A stretch of 22,881 nt of DNA from an uncultured bacterium (GCA_903864515.1 CAIPFZ010000051.1:1-22881); one strand, 5' to 3'. Counted from the first letter of the stretch, positions 1 through 8,290 are shown. The notes: generated from the sequence alone by a model not told the origin. Made by a program: numbers and translations.

Positions 1-404
1 CACTAACTGATCTATCAAAAGACAAGACCAAACAACCAACAAACCTAATCTTCACATCCATAAACGGAGAAGAGACAAGAACCAAGTTGTCTATTGATAA
101 GAAGGGAAAGACATATCAAGTATTAACTGTATCACCCGATACAAAGATTGATATTAATGTTAAGAACAACAACAAGACTATACCTTCTGTTGTATTTGAT
201 AACAACAATATAACTCCAACCAAGGACAAGGATAATACAATCAAACTATCTCTTAACGCTCCTACACAAGAGGGGACAAGAGTACTTAATGTTGGTGAGT
301 TAACTCTGGAGATTAGGGTGGAGAAACCGAAAGCAATACAACCGAAGACAGAGAAGAAGTTGACGCCGATTATTAAGTTGTGGAGATTCTTTGGAGGGAA
401 ATAG
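1..404 (+). CDS. C-terminal part of an unrecognised protein (5' truncated by the window)
   Basis: The reading frame is open from base 3 to the TAG at 402-404, so this is the last roughly 133 residues of a gene that starts outside the window. A TTG at 87 could serve as a start, but the uninterrupted frame before it makes an internal fragment much more likely. The sequence alternates short hydrophobic stretches with N, K, T and D, which suggests a beta-rich domain, and ends in a basic tail (KLWRFFGGK). There is no membrane segment in the visible part. I do not recognise a family and assign no function. It is convergent with the MFS gene, whose stop lies 65 bases away. Confidence 0.6.
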   Translation, partial: LTDLSKDKTKQPTNLIFTSINGEETRTKLSIDKKGKTYQVLTVSPDTKIDINVKNNNKTIPSVVFDNNNITPTKDKDNTIKLSLNAPTQEGTRVLNVGELTLEIRVEKPKAIQPKTEKKLTPIIKLWRFFGGK

Positions 405-469
405 GGTGGAGGCAGGTAGGAAGTAGTCTATTAAAGTTGGACCTTGAATGTATATAAATAGTGTATAAT

Positions 470-1639
470 TTAAGTAAGCTTTGCAGTATATCTAACTCCC
501 ACCAGCATTATTAATGCTAATACTATCCAAGAATATTGCATTCCAATTGCAAATGTTGTGATACCAGCAAGAATAGGTACAATCAAAAAAGACATGTTCC
601 TTGTCATTCTAAAAAGACTAATATAACCGGCGTTTGTTGATTTAACATGTTTAAAGAAATATGTTTCAGTTGATACTTCAACAACGCTCGCTCCAATTCT
701 TGAAACAAATAATATTACAGACCATAATACCATGCTCTTTTCTGTGATAAAGGGGATTAGAGCAACAGAAAAAGCCATGATTAAAAAACCAAATATTAAA
801 ACCATTCTCTCGTCATGCTTAATATCTTCAATTTTTCCAATCGGAATTTGAAAGATAATAAATGGAAGAAGTGCGATACTCAGTATTACTCCAACCTCTT
901 CCCAGTTGAAACCAATTTTTTGAATAAGGTAAATTGGCATATATATAACCATCCAACAATAAAAGAAGCTAAGTAAGAAATGATCAATAAATACATTATA
1001 TACATTCTTTGACTTAGCAAAGTGATGCAGTGTCTTTTTGATGTCTATTTGAGGATATTCTGGATCTTTAAATTTTCTAAAATTTAATAGAATTATAAGC
1101 AGGAAGGGGATAAGAAAGAGAGCGGACATCAGATAGATCTTCCAATACTCTGCACTTGTTGCCAATACCAGTCCAACTATAATAGGTGTAATAATTGGTG
1201 CAAGATTAAACATTGTAAGATATAGACCTCTTATGCTGCCCACATAATTTGATTCAGTACTTTGTTCAAGAAATATATCCAGACAATAGAATATAATAGG
1301 GCTTATTCCTTGTTGTATTATAAAGAATAGAAGTACCGCAGGAGTCCAGGAAACAAAAGCTATACCAAACAATACCGCCATCTCAATGGTAGCTAACATT
1401 ACAATCAGTCTAAAATTACCCCTCTTTCTCAAGTATTTTGGAACCAAGAGAAACATTATTATGTTTATAATGGCACCAACTATATAAACTGTCGCCATCT
1501 GTGTGGACGGTAGAAAACCAGATAGAAAACTGGAGTTTATAAAATAAATTAAATAGGTGTGAAAGGATAGAAGTAATACGGATACCAGAATTACAAGCAA
1601 GACATTAAGTGTCTTAATTTTATTTACGATTGGATTCAT
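470..1639 (-). CDS. MFS-type membrane transporter
   Basis: A 389-residue, very hydrophobic protein with about 11-12 predicted membrane segments, the usual length and layout of a major facilitator superfamily transporter. Short charged loops follow helix pairs (for example PKYLRKRGNFR after an early segment), and a longer hydrophilic central loop near residues 190-210 (FRKFKDPEYPQIDIKK) separates the two six-helix halves. The substrate cannot be told from sequence. It lies 46 bases after RNase J on the same strand but has its own candidate extended -10 element ending six bases before the ATG, so it may be transcribed alone. No Shine-Dalgarno sequence precedes the start. Confidence 0.75.
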   Translation of the reverse strand: MNPIVNKIKTLNVLLVILVSVLLLSFHTYLIYFINSSFLSGFLPSTQMATVYIVGAIINIIMFLLVPKYLRKRGNFRLIVMLATIEMAVLFGIAFVSWTPAVLLFFIIQQGISPIIFYCLDIFLEQSTESNYVGSIRGLYLTMFNLAPIITPIIVGLVLATSAEYWKIYLMSALFLIPFLLIILLNFRKFKDPEYPQIDIKKTLHHFAKSKNVYNVFIDHFLLSFFYCWMVIYMPIYLIQKIGFNWEEVGVILSIALLPFIIFQIPIGKIEDIKHDERMVLIFGFLIMAFSVALIPFITEKSMVLWSVILFVSRIGASVVEVSTETYFFKHVKSTNAGYISLFRMTRNMSFLIVPILAGITTFAIGMQYSWIVLALIMLVGVRYTAKLT

Positions 1640-1659
1640 GTATGTATTTTAACATACAT
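1638..1659. repeat. Perfect 8-bp inverted repeat over the MFS start and -10 element
   Basis: ATGTATGT (1638-1645) and ACATACAT (1652-1659) are exact reverse complements separated by ATTTTA. The symmetry covers the -10 element and the first bases of the coding region, the place expected for a repressor operator, but AT-rich DNA yields such repeats by chance. Confidence 0.4.
1646..1654 (-). promoter_or_regulatory. Extended -10 promoter element of the MFS gene
   Basis: Read on the minus strand this is TGTTAAAAT, an extended -10 element. Six bases separate it from the ATG at 1639, which puts the expected transcription start at the start codon. No good -35 is seen. The element lies inside an inverted repeat (1638-1645 and 1652-1659). 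Confidence 0.5.
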
Positions 1660-1685
1660 TCATATCGTCGCCACTAGGACGCTAA

Positions 1686-3788
1686 TTAGACGCAAATCAT
1701 TACCGGGATGATGATGGGCTTTTTAGCAGTTTGTTGGAATAGGAATTTACCCAGCTCTTCAGAAACAACATCTTTAACATAATCAATGTTTATTGGGTGA
1801 GCACCTTGAGTTATTTGCTCAATACATCCCTTAACCAAATATCTTGTCTCTCTAAGTAGTTCTTGTGATTCACGTAGATAAACTGATCCACGGGATATAA
1901 TATCAGGAGACTTCTTAAGTTTTCCAGTTGAAGCATTAATTAAGGCAATCACAACGAAGATTCCATCTTGAGAAAGTATTTGTCTATCGCGAATAACAAC
2001 ATCCTGAATATCTCCAATTGTAAATCCATCAACCATCACTGTGTTGTTTGGAGCTTTTGTAGAAAGCTTTACAATCTTTTCTCCTCCATTTTGAATTTCA
2101 ATAACAGTTCCATCATCTGGTACTATTATGTTTTCTCTAGGAACTCCCAAATTCTCTGCAAGTTCAGCATGCAGTCTTAACATATAGTGATGTCCGTGAA
2201 TTGGTATAAAGAATTTTGGACGAAGCTTTCTGTGTAGCCACTCAATTTCACCTCTGTTTCCGTGTCCTGTGGAGTGAATATAAACATCGGATGTTCTGTA
2301 GTGAACAATTCTAGCTCCTAATCTTGCAATATTATCCTTAAGCTTTTGAACAGCTTTCTCATTTCCGGGAATAATGGATGAAGATAGAACAACTGTATCT
2401 CTGTCTGTTATTCTAAAGTTCTTAATACTATTAGTTGAAGCACGCATTAAGAATGCAAACTCATCTCCCTGAGCACCCGTTGCGAGCACTACAATTTTAT
2501 CAGGTGGATATTGTTCAATTTCAGCACCACTGATTATTGTTCCAGGATTAATTTTAAGCATACCAGCTTGAATCGCAATATCGATATTGTTCTTCATACT
2601 TCTTCCTTCAACAATCAACTTCTTTCCAAATTTCTCACACGCCATAATAACATGTGCAATACGGTGGAAGTGTGATGCAAACATTCCCATAATCAATCTA
2701 CCTTTTGTTGCTCTGATTATCTCTTCCAAGTTTTCATGAACAATGTGATCAGGAGTAGAGAAGCCTGGATTTTCTATGTTTGTAGATTCACCCATGAAAA
2801 GTAGGACATTTTTACCATCGAAAAGATCATAATTCTTTTCCTCTTCTTTTGTGACCACTTCATTTCTGTGATCCAGTTTAAAGTCTCCTGGGTTTACAAT
2901 CATTCCATAAGGAGTTTTGATTATTACACCCATAGAATCTGGAATACTGTGATTAACACCAAAGAATTCCACACTCATTTCTCCAAGTCTTACAGACTCT
3001 CTATCTCTTTCTACTATCTTATAATCAATAGGTGGAAGATGAGGAAATTCTGATTGTCGCTTTTTAATCATTAATGAAGTCAGGTTTCTAGTGTAAAGTG
3101 GGGGATTACCAATTCTATCCATTATAAAAGGAAGGCCTCCAATGTGATCCAAGTGACCGTGAGTAATAATGATTGCTCTAATTCTATCTTTTCTTTCTTC
3201 AAGATATTTTGTGTTTGGTAGAATATAGTCAATTCCTGGTGTATCAGTATCTTTAAATTTGAAACCAGCATCCATAATAACAATGTCGTTTCCAATTTCG
3301 ACAAGTGACATGTTCATTCCAATTTCTTCAACTCCACCTAGTGGTATAATTCTTATATTCTCTCCAACAGAGGGGATATGTAAACTCTCTGGAGCCTTTT
3401 GAACATCTGAAGCATTGGCAACAGTTCTTTTTGTAGGATCAGCACGCTTGTGTCTATTAATCTGAGTTCTCCTTTTAGGACCTCTTGGTGGCATTCCAGC
3501 TCCTTGTGCGCCTTGTTGGGGACGAGCTTGTTGTTGTGTTCCCACAGGTTGTGGTCTCGCCTGATTTGTTCTTGGGAGAGCTTGTTGATTACTTGATGTG
3601 TGTGAATTTGCTGATGAGGATGTCCCCACAGCTCTTTCTATTGCCTTATCAAAACTATTGTCTTGATTATTGTTTGTTTGATTTCTATTTTCCATTTCAT
3701 TAATGTTATTGTTTGTAGACGCGTTTATCACTTGTTGAAATGGTTTAACGATCTGCGGTCTTGAGTTGTATGATTTTCTGTAATTCAT
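1686..3788 (-). CDS. rnj: Ribonuclease J with long N-terminal extension
   Basis: A metallo-beta-lactamase/beta-CASP ribonuclease that degrades and matures RNA in the cytoplasm using two zinc ions. The catalytic signature HGHLDH is at residues 210-215. Further ligand or fold motifs follow in order: GVNHSIPDS, NPGDFKLDH, FMGEST, a beta-CASP block ending MGMFASHFHRI, STGHG and FIPIHGHHYM, then a C-terminal domain ending PIIIPVMICV. RNase J proteins are usually near 555 residues; this one has 700 because about 140 residues precede the core. That arm is rich in Q, N, S and P and turns strongly basic at residues 102-121 (PRGPKRR, NRHKR), looking disordered and RNA-binding. It starts 40 bases after the solute-binding gene and is probably co-transcribed with it and secG. 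Confidence 0.95.
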   Translation of the reverse strand: MNYRKSYNSRPQIVKPFQQVINASTNNNINEMENRNQTNNNQDNSFDKAIERAVGTSSSANSHTSSNQQALPRTNQARPQPVGTQQQARPQQGAQGAGMPPRGPKRRTQINRHKRADPTKRTVANASDVQKAPESLHIPSVGENIRIIPLGGVEEIGMNMSLVEIGNDIVIMDAGFKFKDTDTPGIDYILPNTKYLEERKDRIRAIIITHGHLDHIGGLPFIMDRIGNPPLYTRNLTSLMIKKRQSEFPHLPPIDYKIVERDRESVRLGEMSVEFFGVNHSIPDSMGVIIKTPYGMIVNPGDFKLDHRNEVVTKEEEKNYDLFDGKNVLLFMGESTNIENPGFSTPDHIVHENLEEIIRATKGRLIMGMFASHFHRIAHVIMACEKFGKKLIVEGRSMKNNIDIAIQAGMLKINPGTIISGAEIEQYPPDKIVVLATGAQGDEFAFLMRASTNSIKNFRITDRDTVVLSSSIIPGNEKAVQKLKDNIARLGARIVHYRTSDVYIHSTGHGNRGEIEWLHRKLRPKFFIPIHGHHYMLRLHAELAENLGVPRENIIVPDDGTVIEIQNGGEKIVKLSTKAPNNTVMVDGFTIGDIQDVVIRDRQILSQDGIFVVIALINASTGKLKKSPDIISRGSVYLRESQELLRETRYLVKGCIEQITQGAHPINIDYVKDVVSEELGKFLFQQTAKKPIIIPVMICV

Positions 3789-3828
3789 TTTTTTATTTAT
3801 GTTTATTGTTTTTATCTAATTGTTTCGA

Positions 3829-5655
3829 TTATTGTTTGACTAAGAATTTCCAAATGTTTTCTGTATCGGTATACCATTCATTTATATTTGCAAATCTTTC
3901 TGATGGGTAATTTAAATTATTTATCTTAATATTTTTGGCTCTATCTGATGTTAAGTAAATGTAATCTGGAGAGTAGAGGAATATTGCTGGAATGTCTTTG
4001 TTGATTTCTGTTTCTATGTTTTTGTATGCTTCTAATCTTGTGTCTTTGTCTATGTTGCTTCTCGCTATATCTAGTAATTTGTCTACCTTGAGATTTGCGT
4101 AGAGGGCGGTATTTAGACCCGGATCATTCCTTTGCGATGAGTGCCAGAATGGATACAAATCAAGATCTCTGTTTATAATATTTCCAAATAGTAGGGTGCT
4201 GTATTTTCTAGGTCTAATTATCTTTTGATTTAAATCTGCGCCGTCAAATATTTCTATTTCAACTTTGGCTCCAATCTTTGCCCAAGTCTTTTGAATTTCT
4301 TCAGCGGTTTTTTTAAGTTCAGGGATATTTGATGTTGATAATGTAAATGTTAGTTTTTGTGCGCTGATTGATTTACCTTTCTTGGTTTCTTTAATCATGG
4401 TGCCTTCATCGTCCAATCTCCATCCGGCATCAGTTAATATCTTTTTAGCTGATTCAATTCTTGATTCACTTGTTGAATTGTCTAAGTTATTTTTCTTTGA
4501 ATCTTCACTTTTTTCCAATTCAGTTTGTTGATTATATGGAATTGGACCATTTGCTGGTGTTGCAAAACCGTTAAATACATCTTGTATCAAAGCGTTCTTA
4601 TCTATTGCTGTATTGAGAGCGAGTCTTACTTCTCTATTTAGCAGGACTGGTGCTTGGTTCTGATTTAAAAATATAGCAAATAGTCTTGGTAGTGTAGATT
4701 TTACAACATGAGCTTTATCATCAGATATGTTCTTGATGTGTGCTTTTGTGGCTGTGTTTGGAGTTATTCCACCCAGACCATCTATGTAACCGCCATTGTA
4801 AGCATCTATTGCATCAGTTTCATTCTTGTAGAACTTTATAACAAGATTCTTAATGAAAGCTTCACCTCTTGCGTACTTTGAGAAAGATTCAAGTGTATAT
4901 GATTGATATAATCCAGAGCTGTCTCTGAAAGATGACTTGATTTTATAAACTCCAGATCCAATTGGTTCTCTGTTGAATGCACTTATATCAAATGCCTCAT
5001 TCTGAATATTCGCCCAAATGTGTTTTGGTAATATTCCTATTGTTAAATTTTCAATAAAGGGAGTATATGATTTCTTTAGTGTGAATTTAATTTCAGTTTT
5101 ACTAATCTTCTCTATTTGAACTCCATTCCAATTTAATGCCTTAGGACTATTAATTTCAACATCCAATGCCTTTTGAATTGTAAATTCAACATCATCTGTT
5201 GTTAGAGGTACTCCATCGTGAAAAGTTAAATTATCTTTTAATTTAAAATTGTATATTAAGCCATCTTCAGAAACAGTATATGATTCTGCTAGTTCTGGCA
5301 TCAATTGACCGTCTGTTGATGATTTAAGAAGTCCTGCATATATAAGTGATGTCAGGTCTTTATCTGCATCAGTATAACTCAAAAGGGGATTAATAAATCT
5401 GGCATATCCAACTATCCCTTCTGTGTATGTTCCACCATGCACCGGTTGTGTAATTGTGAACGCCTTATTTAATTGACTTAATATTGTCAGCCCACTTAAT
5501 ATGAAAACTACAAAGACAACAGAAAATATGATCTTTTCTGTTATATTAAAAGATTTTAGTATGTTTAATATCTGCCCCTTGGTGTTTAGAGTATTTTTGT
5601 TGATACTCTGATCTATATTGTCATTTTGAACTGACTCTTTTGTTTTTTCGTTCAT
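3829..5655 (-). CDS. Membrane-anchored solute-binding protein, family 5 (oligopeptide/nickel type)
   Basis: A 608-residue extracytoplasmic substrate-binding protein of the SBP_bac_5 (OppA/DppA-like) type. A polar N-terminus of about 40 residues is followed by one membrane helix (about 42-62). There is no lipobox cysteine, so it is anchored by the helix. The outer domain then shows family landmarks: LTSLIYAGLL, LAESYTVSEDGLIYNFKLKD, FHDGVPLTTDDVEFTIQKA and, later, NREVRLALNTAIDKNALI. Such proteins normally hand peptides to an ABC permease, but no permease or ATPase gene is nearby, so the ligand and partner are unknown. It is downstream of secG and upstream of RNase J on the same strand. The start has no Shine-Dalgarno; a five-codon ORF overlaps it (5652-5669). 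Confidence 0.88.
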   Translation of the reverse strand: MNEKTKESVQNDNIDQSINKNTLNTKGQILNILKSFNITEKIIFSVVFVVFILSGLTILSQLNKAFTITQPVHGGTYTEGIVGYARFINPLLSYTDADKDLTSLIYAGLLKSSTDGQLMPELAESYTVSEDGLIYNFKLKDNLTFHDGVPLTTDDVEFTIQKALDVEINSPKALNWNGVQIEKISKTEIKFTLKKSYTPFIENLTIGILPKHIWANIQNEAFDISAFNREPIGSGVYKIKSSFRDSSGLYQSYTLESFSKYARGEAFIKNLVIKFYKNETDAIDAYNGGYIDGLGGITPNTATKAHIKNISDDKAHVVKSTLPRLFAIFLNQNQAPVLLNREVRLALNTAIDKNALIQDVFNGFATPANGPIPYNQQTELEKSEDSKKNNLDNSTSESRIESAKKILTDAGWRLDDEGTMIKETKKGKSISAQKLTFTLSTSNIPELKKTAEEIQKTWAKIGAKVEIEIFDGADLNQKIIRPRKYSTLLFGNIINRDLDLYPFWHSSQRNDPGLNTALYANLKVDKLLDIARSNIDKDTRLEAYKNIETEINKDIPAIFLYSPDYIYLTSDRAKNIKINNLNYPSERFANINEWYTDTENIWKFLVKQ

Positions 5656-5777
5656 TTGTGCTTTCGCATTTTTAGAATTTTCCTATAAATTAAAACCGGA
5701 TAGAGTAATCCTGATTTTGTTGGAGCTGTACGGTTGAAATTATGTAAAAACCTATACTACTATTTGCGTCTAGAGTG

Positions 5778-6008
5778 TTACGCAAGGCGTAGGGCAATAA
5801 TTGCAGAAGCAACAAAAAGTAATACAAGAACAATTGTTGCTGTAAATAGGAATTTTTCAAAACCACGTCTAGTTCTCCAGCTTGAAACAGTATCGCTTCC
5901 GCCAAATGCACCTCCTGCGCCAGCTTCTGAGTGTTGCAACAGAATAAAGACCGTTAGTAAAACGGCTAGCACAATTTGTATAATAGAGAGTGTTGAGCGG
6001 ATATCCAT
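5778..6008 (-). CDS. secG: SecG, preprotein translocase subunit
   Basis: A 76-residue protein with two membrane helices around a glycine-rich loop: a first helix ending TVFILLQ, the loop HSEAGAGGAFGGSD, then RRGFEKFLF and a second helix. This matches SecG, the small subunit that assists SecYE/SecA in protein export. I chose the ATG at 6006-6008 (MDIRSTLS). A longer reading from 6056 adds 16 residues but would run through a very good promoter (-35 at 6041-6046, -10 at 6019-6024), and the shorter form begins just before the first helix as in other SecG proteins. Solute-binding protein and RNase J genes follow downstream. Confidence 0.9.
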   Translation of the reverse strand: MDIRSTLSIIQIVLAVLLTVFILLQHSEAGAGGAFGGSDTVSSWRTRRGFEKFLFTATIVLVLLFVASAIIALRLA

Positions 6009-6018
6009 CGTTGAAGAC

Positions 6019-6046
6019 AGTATAGCAGATATACAAATGGAGTCAA
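6019..6046 (-). promoter_or_regulatory. secG promoter (-35 and extended -10)
   Basis: On the minus strand TTGACT (6041-6046) and TATACT (6019-6024) are 16 bases apart, and TGC directly precedes the -10, giving an extended element. The expected start point is within about 4 bases of the secG ATG at 6008, so the leader is near zero. It is the best housekeeping-sigma promoter in the window. Confidence 0.75.
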
Positions 6047-6096
6047 TATAGGCCAAAATGACTTGTAAAAGGCTTAAAAAATGATAATATTTTGAT

Positions 6097-6387
6097 ATGC
6101 AAAAGGATCAATTATCTTTTATTCTACCTGTTCTTATAACCAAGCAAAATAAGCGCTTTGTTGCTTATACTCCAGTATTGGATTTATCTACTTCTGGTAA
6201 AACAGAGAAAGAGGTTAAGGCTAGATTTATAGAAATGGTTACAATTTTCCTGGAGGAAATAGTTGAAGCGAAAACTGTAGATGATGTTCTTTCTGAATTT
6301 GGATGGAAGAAGGTTCAAAAGAAATGGTCTCCACCAAAGGTGGTCTCATCAAATTTTATGGGTATTAAAATTCCAGCAATAGCCTAG
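6097..6387 (+). CDS. hicB: HicB-like antitoxin
   Basis: A 96-residue protein with the HicB fold pattern: a beta-strand start (FILPVLITKQNKRFVAYTPVL), a short LDLSTSGKT turn where family members have a GCxTQGxT-like segment, then a helix EKEVKARFIEMVTIFLEE. HicB antitoxins bind and block the HicA mRNA interferase. The C-terminus (KWSPPKVVSSNF) does not form an obvious helix-turn-helix or ribbon-helix-helix, so self-repression is not evident. Assignment rests largely on the HicA-like gene that follows after three bases. The gene is divergent from secG, and a -10-like GATAAT (6083-6088) lies eight bases before the ATG. Confidence 0.72.
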   Translation: MQKDQLSFILPVLITKQNKRFVAYTPVLDLSTSGKTEKEVKARFIEMVTIFLEEIVEAKTVDDVLSEFGWKKVQKKWSPPKVVSSNFMGIKIPAIA

Positions 6388-6390
6388 ATT

Positions 6391-6621
6391 ATGCCACGTA
6401 TTCAATCAATTCACTGGAGAGAATTTGAAAAATTCCTTTTTAGAATTGGTTGTGAATTTAAAAGAGAGAAGGGTGACCATCGTATATATTGGAAAGATGG
6501 ACTTAAAAGACCCTTGGTTATCCCTAGAGATTCATCTTTGCCAGCTTTTATAATATTGAATAATTTACGAGTGTTGGGAATCTCAAGGGAGGACTATTTA
6601 AAGATAATTTCTGAAATGTAG
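6391..6621 (+). CDS. hicA: HicA-like toxin (mRNA interferase)
   Basis: A 76-residue basic protein of HicA type. HicA toxins have a double-stranded-RNA-binding-like fold and cut mRNA with one histidine. Here the segment EFKREKGDHRIYW carries the G-[SD]-H catalytic signature (His of GDH), followed by the usual strand PLVIPRDSSLP and a C-terminal helix ending GISREDYLKIISEM. All family landmarks appear and the length is normal, so it may be active. It starts three bases after the hicB stop without its own ribosome-binding site, implying coupled translation. The antitoxin-first order is less common for hicAB but known. Confidence 0.78.
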   Translation: MPRIQSIHWREFEKFLFRIGCEFKREKGDHRIYWKDGLKRPLVIPRDSSLPAFIILNNLRVLGISREDYLKIISEM

Positions 6622-6637
6622 TATTTTTATGCGGACA

Positions 6638-6646
6638 TGGTAAAAT
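6638..6646 (+). promoter_or_regulatory. Candidate extended -10 upstream of lemA
   Basis: TGGTAAAAT is an extended -10 element with no clear -35. It would start a transcript near 6653, giving a leader of about 70 bases before lemA at 6722. Confidence 0.35.
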
Positions 6647-6654
6647 AGTGGGGT

Positions 6655-6704
6655 ATAAACGATATGGCTAAAAGGGGTACCTAAGGCTGTTTTACTTCGT
6701 TTAT
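6655..6704 (+). promoter_or_regulatory. Possible structured leader of lemA
   Basis: ATAAACGA (6655-6662) pairs perfectly with TCGTTTAT (6697-6704). Inside, TAAAA (6669-6673) pairs with TTTTA (6690-6694), leaving a G-rich apical loop. No T-run follows, so it is unlikely to be a terminator for hicA. It may be a leader structure, or chance. Confidence 0.35.
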
Positions 6705-6721
6705 CAATATAAAAAACAAAC

Positions 6722-7306
6722 ATGAATTTAACATACATAATATTAATAGTATTAGTCTTAGTAATCCTTTATTTTGTTGCCGTATATAACAAATTTGTTA
6801 GACTTGGTAATAATTCAAAAGAGGCTTGGTCTGATATAGAGGTTCAACTTAAAAGAAGATATGACCTTATCCCTAACTTGGTAAGTACAGTTAAGGGATA
6901 CGCTACACATGAAAGTACTGCATTTGAGAAAGTTTCTAATGCTCGTGCTCAGGCGATGGGGGTTGGTGCTGTTGGAAAGGATGGTCACAACGGAACTCTT
7001 GAAGCAAAGGCAAAGGCAGAAGGGGAGCTTACAAATACTTTGAAGTCACTTTTTGCAGTAGCTGAGGCTTACCCTGACCTTAAGGCAAATACAAACTTTT
7101 TGGAATTACAAAGAGAGTTGTCTGATACAGAAAATAAAGTTCAAGCATCAAGAAGATTTTACAATGGAAATGTTCGTGATCTAAATATCGCAATAGAGAG
7201 TGTTCCTTCAAATATTGTTGCTAAGATGTTTAGCATACAAAAGATGGAATTGTTTGATCTACCTGACAATGATGCCGCACAAAACGTTGTTGAGGTTAAG
7301 TTTTAA
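6722..7306 (+). CDS. lemA: LemA family membrane protein
   Basis: A 194-residue protein with one N-terminal membrane helix (about residues 3-22) and a long helical domain outside or beneath it. The family signature is clear: YNKFVRLGNNSKEAWSDIEV, then LKRRYDLIPNLVSTVKGYA, then LSDTENKVQASRRFYNGNV. LemA proteins are widespread but their biochemical role is poorly defined; they often sit next to an HtpX or M48 protease gene, as here. htpX starts 78 bases downstream on the same strand. The start is fixed by the hydrophobic segment beginning right after MNLT. No Shine-Dalgarno is visible. Confidence 0.93.
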   Translation: MNLTYIILIVLVLVILYFVAVYNKFVRLGNNSKEAWSDIEVQLKRRYDLIPNLVSTVKGYATHESTAFEKVSNARAQAMGVGAVGKDGHNGTLEAKAKAEGELTNTLKSLFAVAEAYPDLKANTNFLELQRELSDTENKVQASRRFYNGNVRDLNIAIESVPSNIVAKMFSIQKMELFDLPDNDAAQNVVEVKF

Positions 7307-7384
7307 GATTGTTAATTAAGCAACTAATTAGCTGGCGATTCTATTGAGATAAAATAGATATATTAAATATTGATCTAAATAATT

Positions 7385-8284
7385 ATGGCGACTTTATATA
7401 CCCACAAAAGTTCTAATATAGGAAAGACATGGCTTTTAATGGCTGTGTTTTTGGTGTTGTTGGTTGCTGTTGGATATTTTGCTAGTTTGTATTTTGGTAA
7501 TGTAAATATTTTATATATTGCATTTGCTTTTAGTTTGTTCATGAATGTTTTGAGTTATTGGTATTCAGATAAGATTGCGCTTTCCATGGCGGGAGCTAGA
7601 GCTGTGAATATGCAAAATGCGGAAGAGAGAGAAATTCATAGATCCTTAGAAAATCTTTCAATCACAGCTGGTCTCCCAACTCCTCGTCTTTTTATAATTA
7701 ACGACCCAGCACCAAATGCCTTTGCTACAGGGAGAAATAAGGAACATGGCGCTGTTGCTGTTACAACTGGGCTTCTTGAGAGGTTGGAGAAAAATGAATT
7801 AGAGGGTGTGCTTGCGCATGAATTGGCTCACATTGGAAACAGAGACACACTGCTTGCAACAGCTGTTGTTATCTTAGTTGGGCTTGTTGCTATTGTTTCA
7901 GATATTGTCACAAGATCTATGATTTTTGGAGGTAATAGGGATAGAGAAAATAATCAAGCTGGAACGGTCTTGATGATTATAGGAATTGTCTTTTTAGTTT
8001 TATCACCCATCATTGCAACGGTAATTCAATTAGCTATTTCAAGAAAGCGTGAATTCCTTGCAGATTCAACAGGGGCTTTGATTACAAGATATCCTGAAGG
8101 CCTAGCAGGAGCGTTGCGTAAAATCTCAGGGTATAGTGCTCCAATGAGTCATGCAAATAATGCAATGGCACATATGTATATTTCAAATCCATTTGGCGCA
8201 AAGGCAATGAACGGGATTAGTAAAATGTTTATGACTCACCCTCCAGTGGAGGAGAGGATTAAGGCCCTCTTGAATCATGAGTAA
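7385..8284 (+). CDS. htpX: HtpX-like zinc metalloprotease (M48)
   Basis: A 299-residue integral membrane protease of family M48B, which cleaves damaged or misfolded membrane proteins. The zinc site is HELAH at residues 145-149, and the third ligand is probably E223 in KREFLADS. Two membrane helices precede the catalytic motif (about 14-34 and 40-58), and two follow it (about 157-175 and 194-216). Length and order match HtpX. The substrate-cleft region DPAPNAFATGR before the zinc motif is also typical. It follows lemA and precedes, by six bases, a second candidate zinc peptidase, suggesting a protein quality-control group. Confidence 0.93.
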   Translation: MATLYTHKSSNIGKTWLLMAVFLVLLVAVGYFASLYFGNVNILYIAFAFSLFMNVLSYWYSDKIALSMAGARAVNMQNAEEREIHRSLENLSITAGLPTPRLFIINDPAPNAFATGRNKEHGAVAVTTGLLERLEKNELEGVLAHELAHIGNRDTLLATAVVILVGLVAIVSDIVTRSMIFGGNRDRENNQAGTVLMIIGIVFLVLSPIIATVIQLAISRKREFLADSTGALITRYPEGLAGALRKISGYSAPMSHANNAMAHMYISNPFGAKAMNGISKMFMTHPPVEERIKALLNHE

Positions 8285-8290
8285 TTTAAT

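Noticed and set aside
87..404. TTG at 87 as a genuine start
   Set aside because: The frame is open from base 3, so a gene entering from the left is more likely.
5761..5786. TTGCG/CGCAA inverted repeat at the secG stop as a terminator
   Set aside because: The arms are short, span the stop codon and have no T-run directly after them on the minus strand, and co-transcription with the next gene seems likely.
5734..6051. Plus-strand open frame of 105 codons opposite secG
   Set aside because: It lies antisense to secG, which has clear family landmarks and a good promoter; the opposite frame shows no recognisable domain.
6009..6056. Longer secG start at 6056
   Set aside because: The extra 16 codons would cover the -35/-10 promoter and are not typical of SecG, so the ATG at 6008 is preferred.
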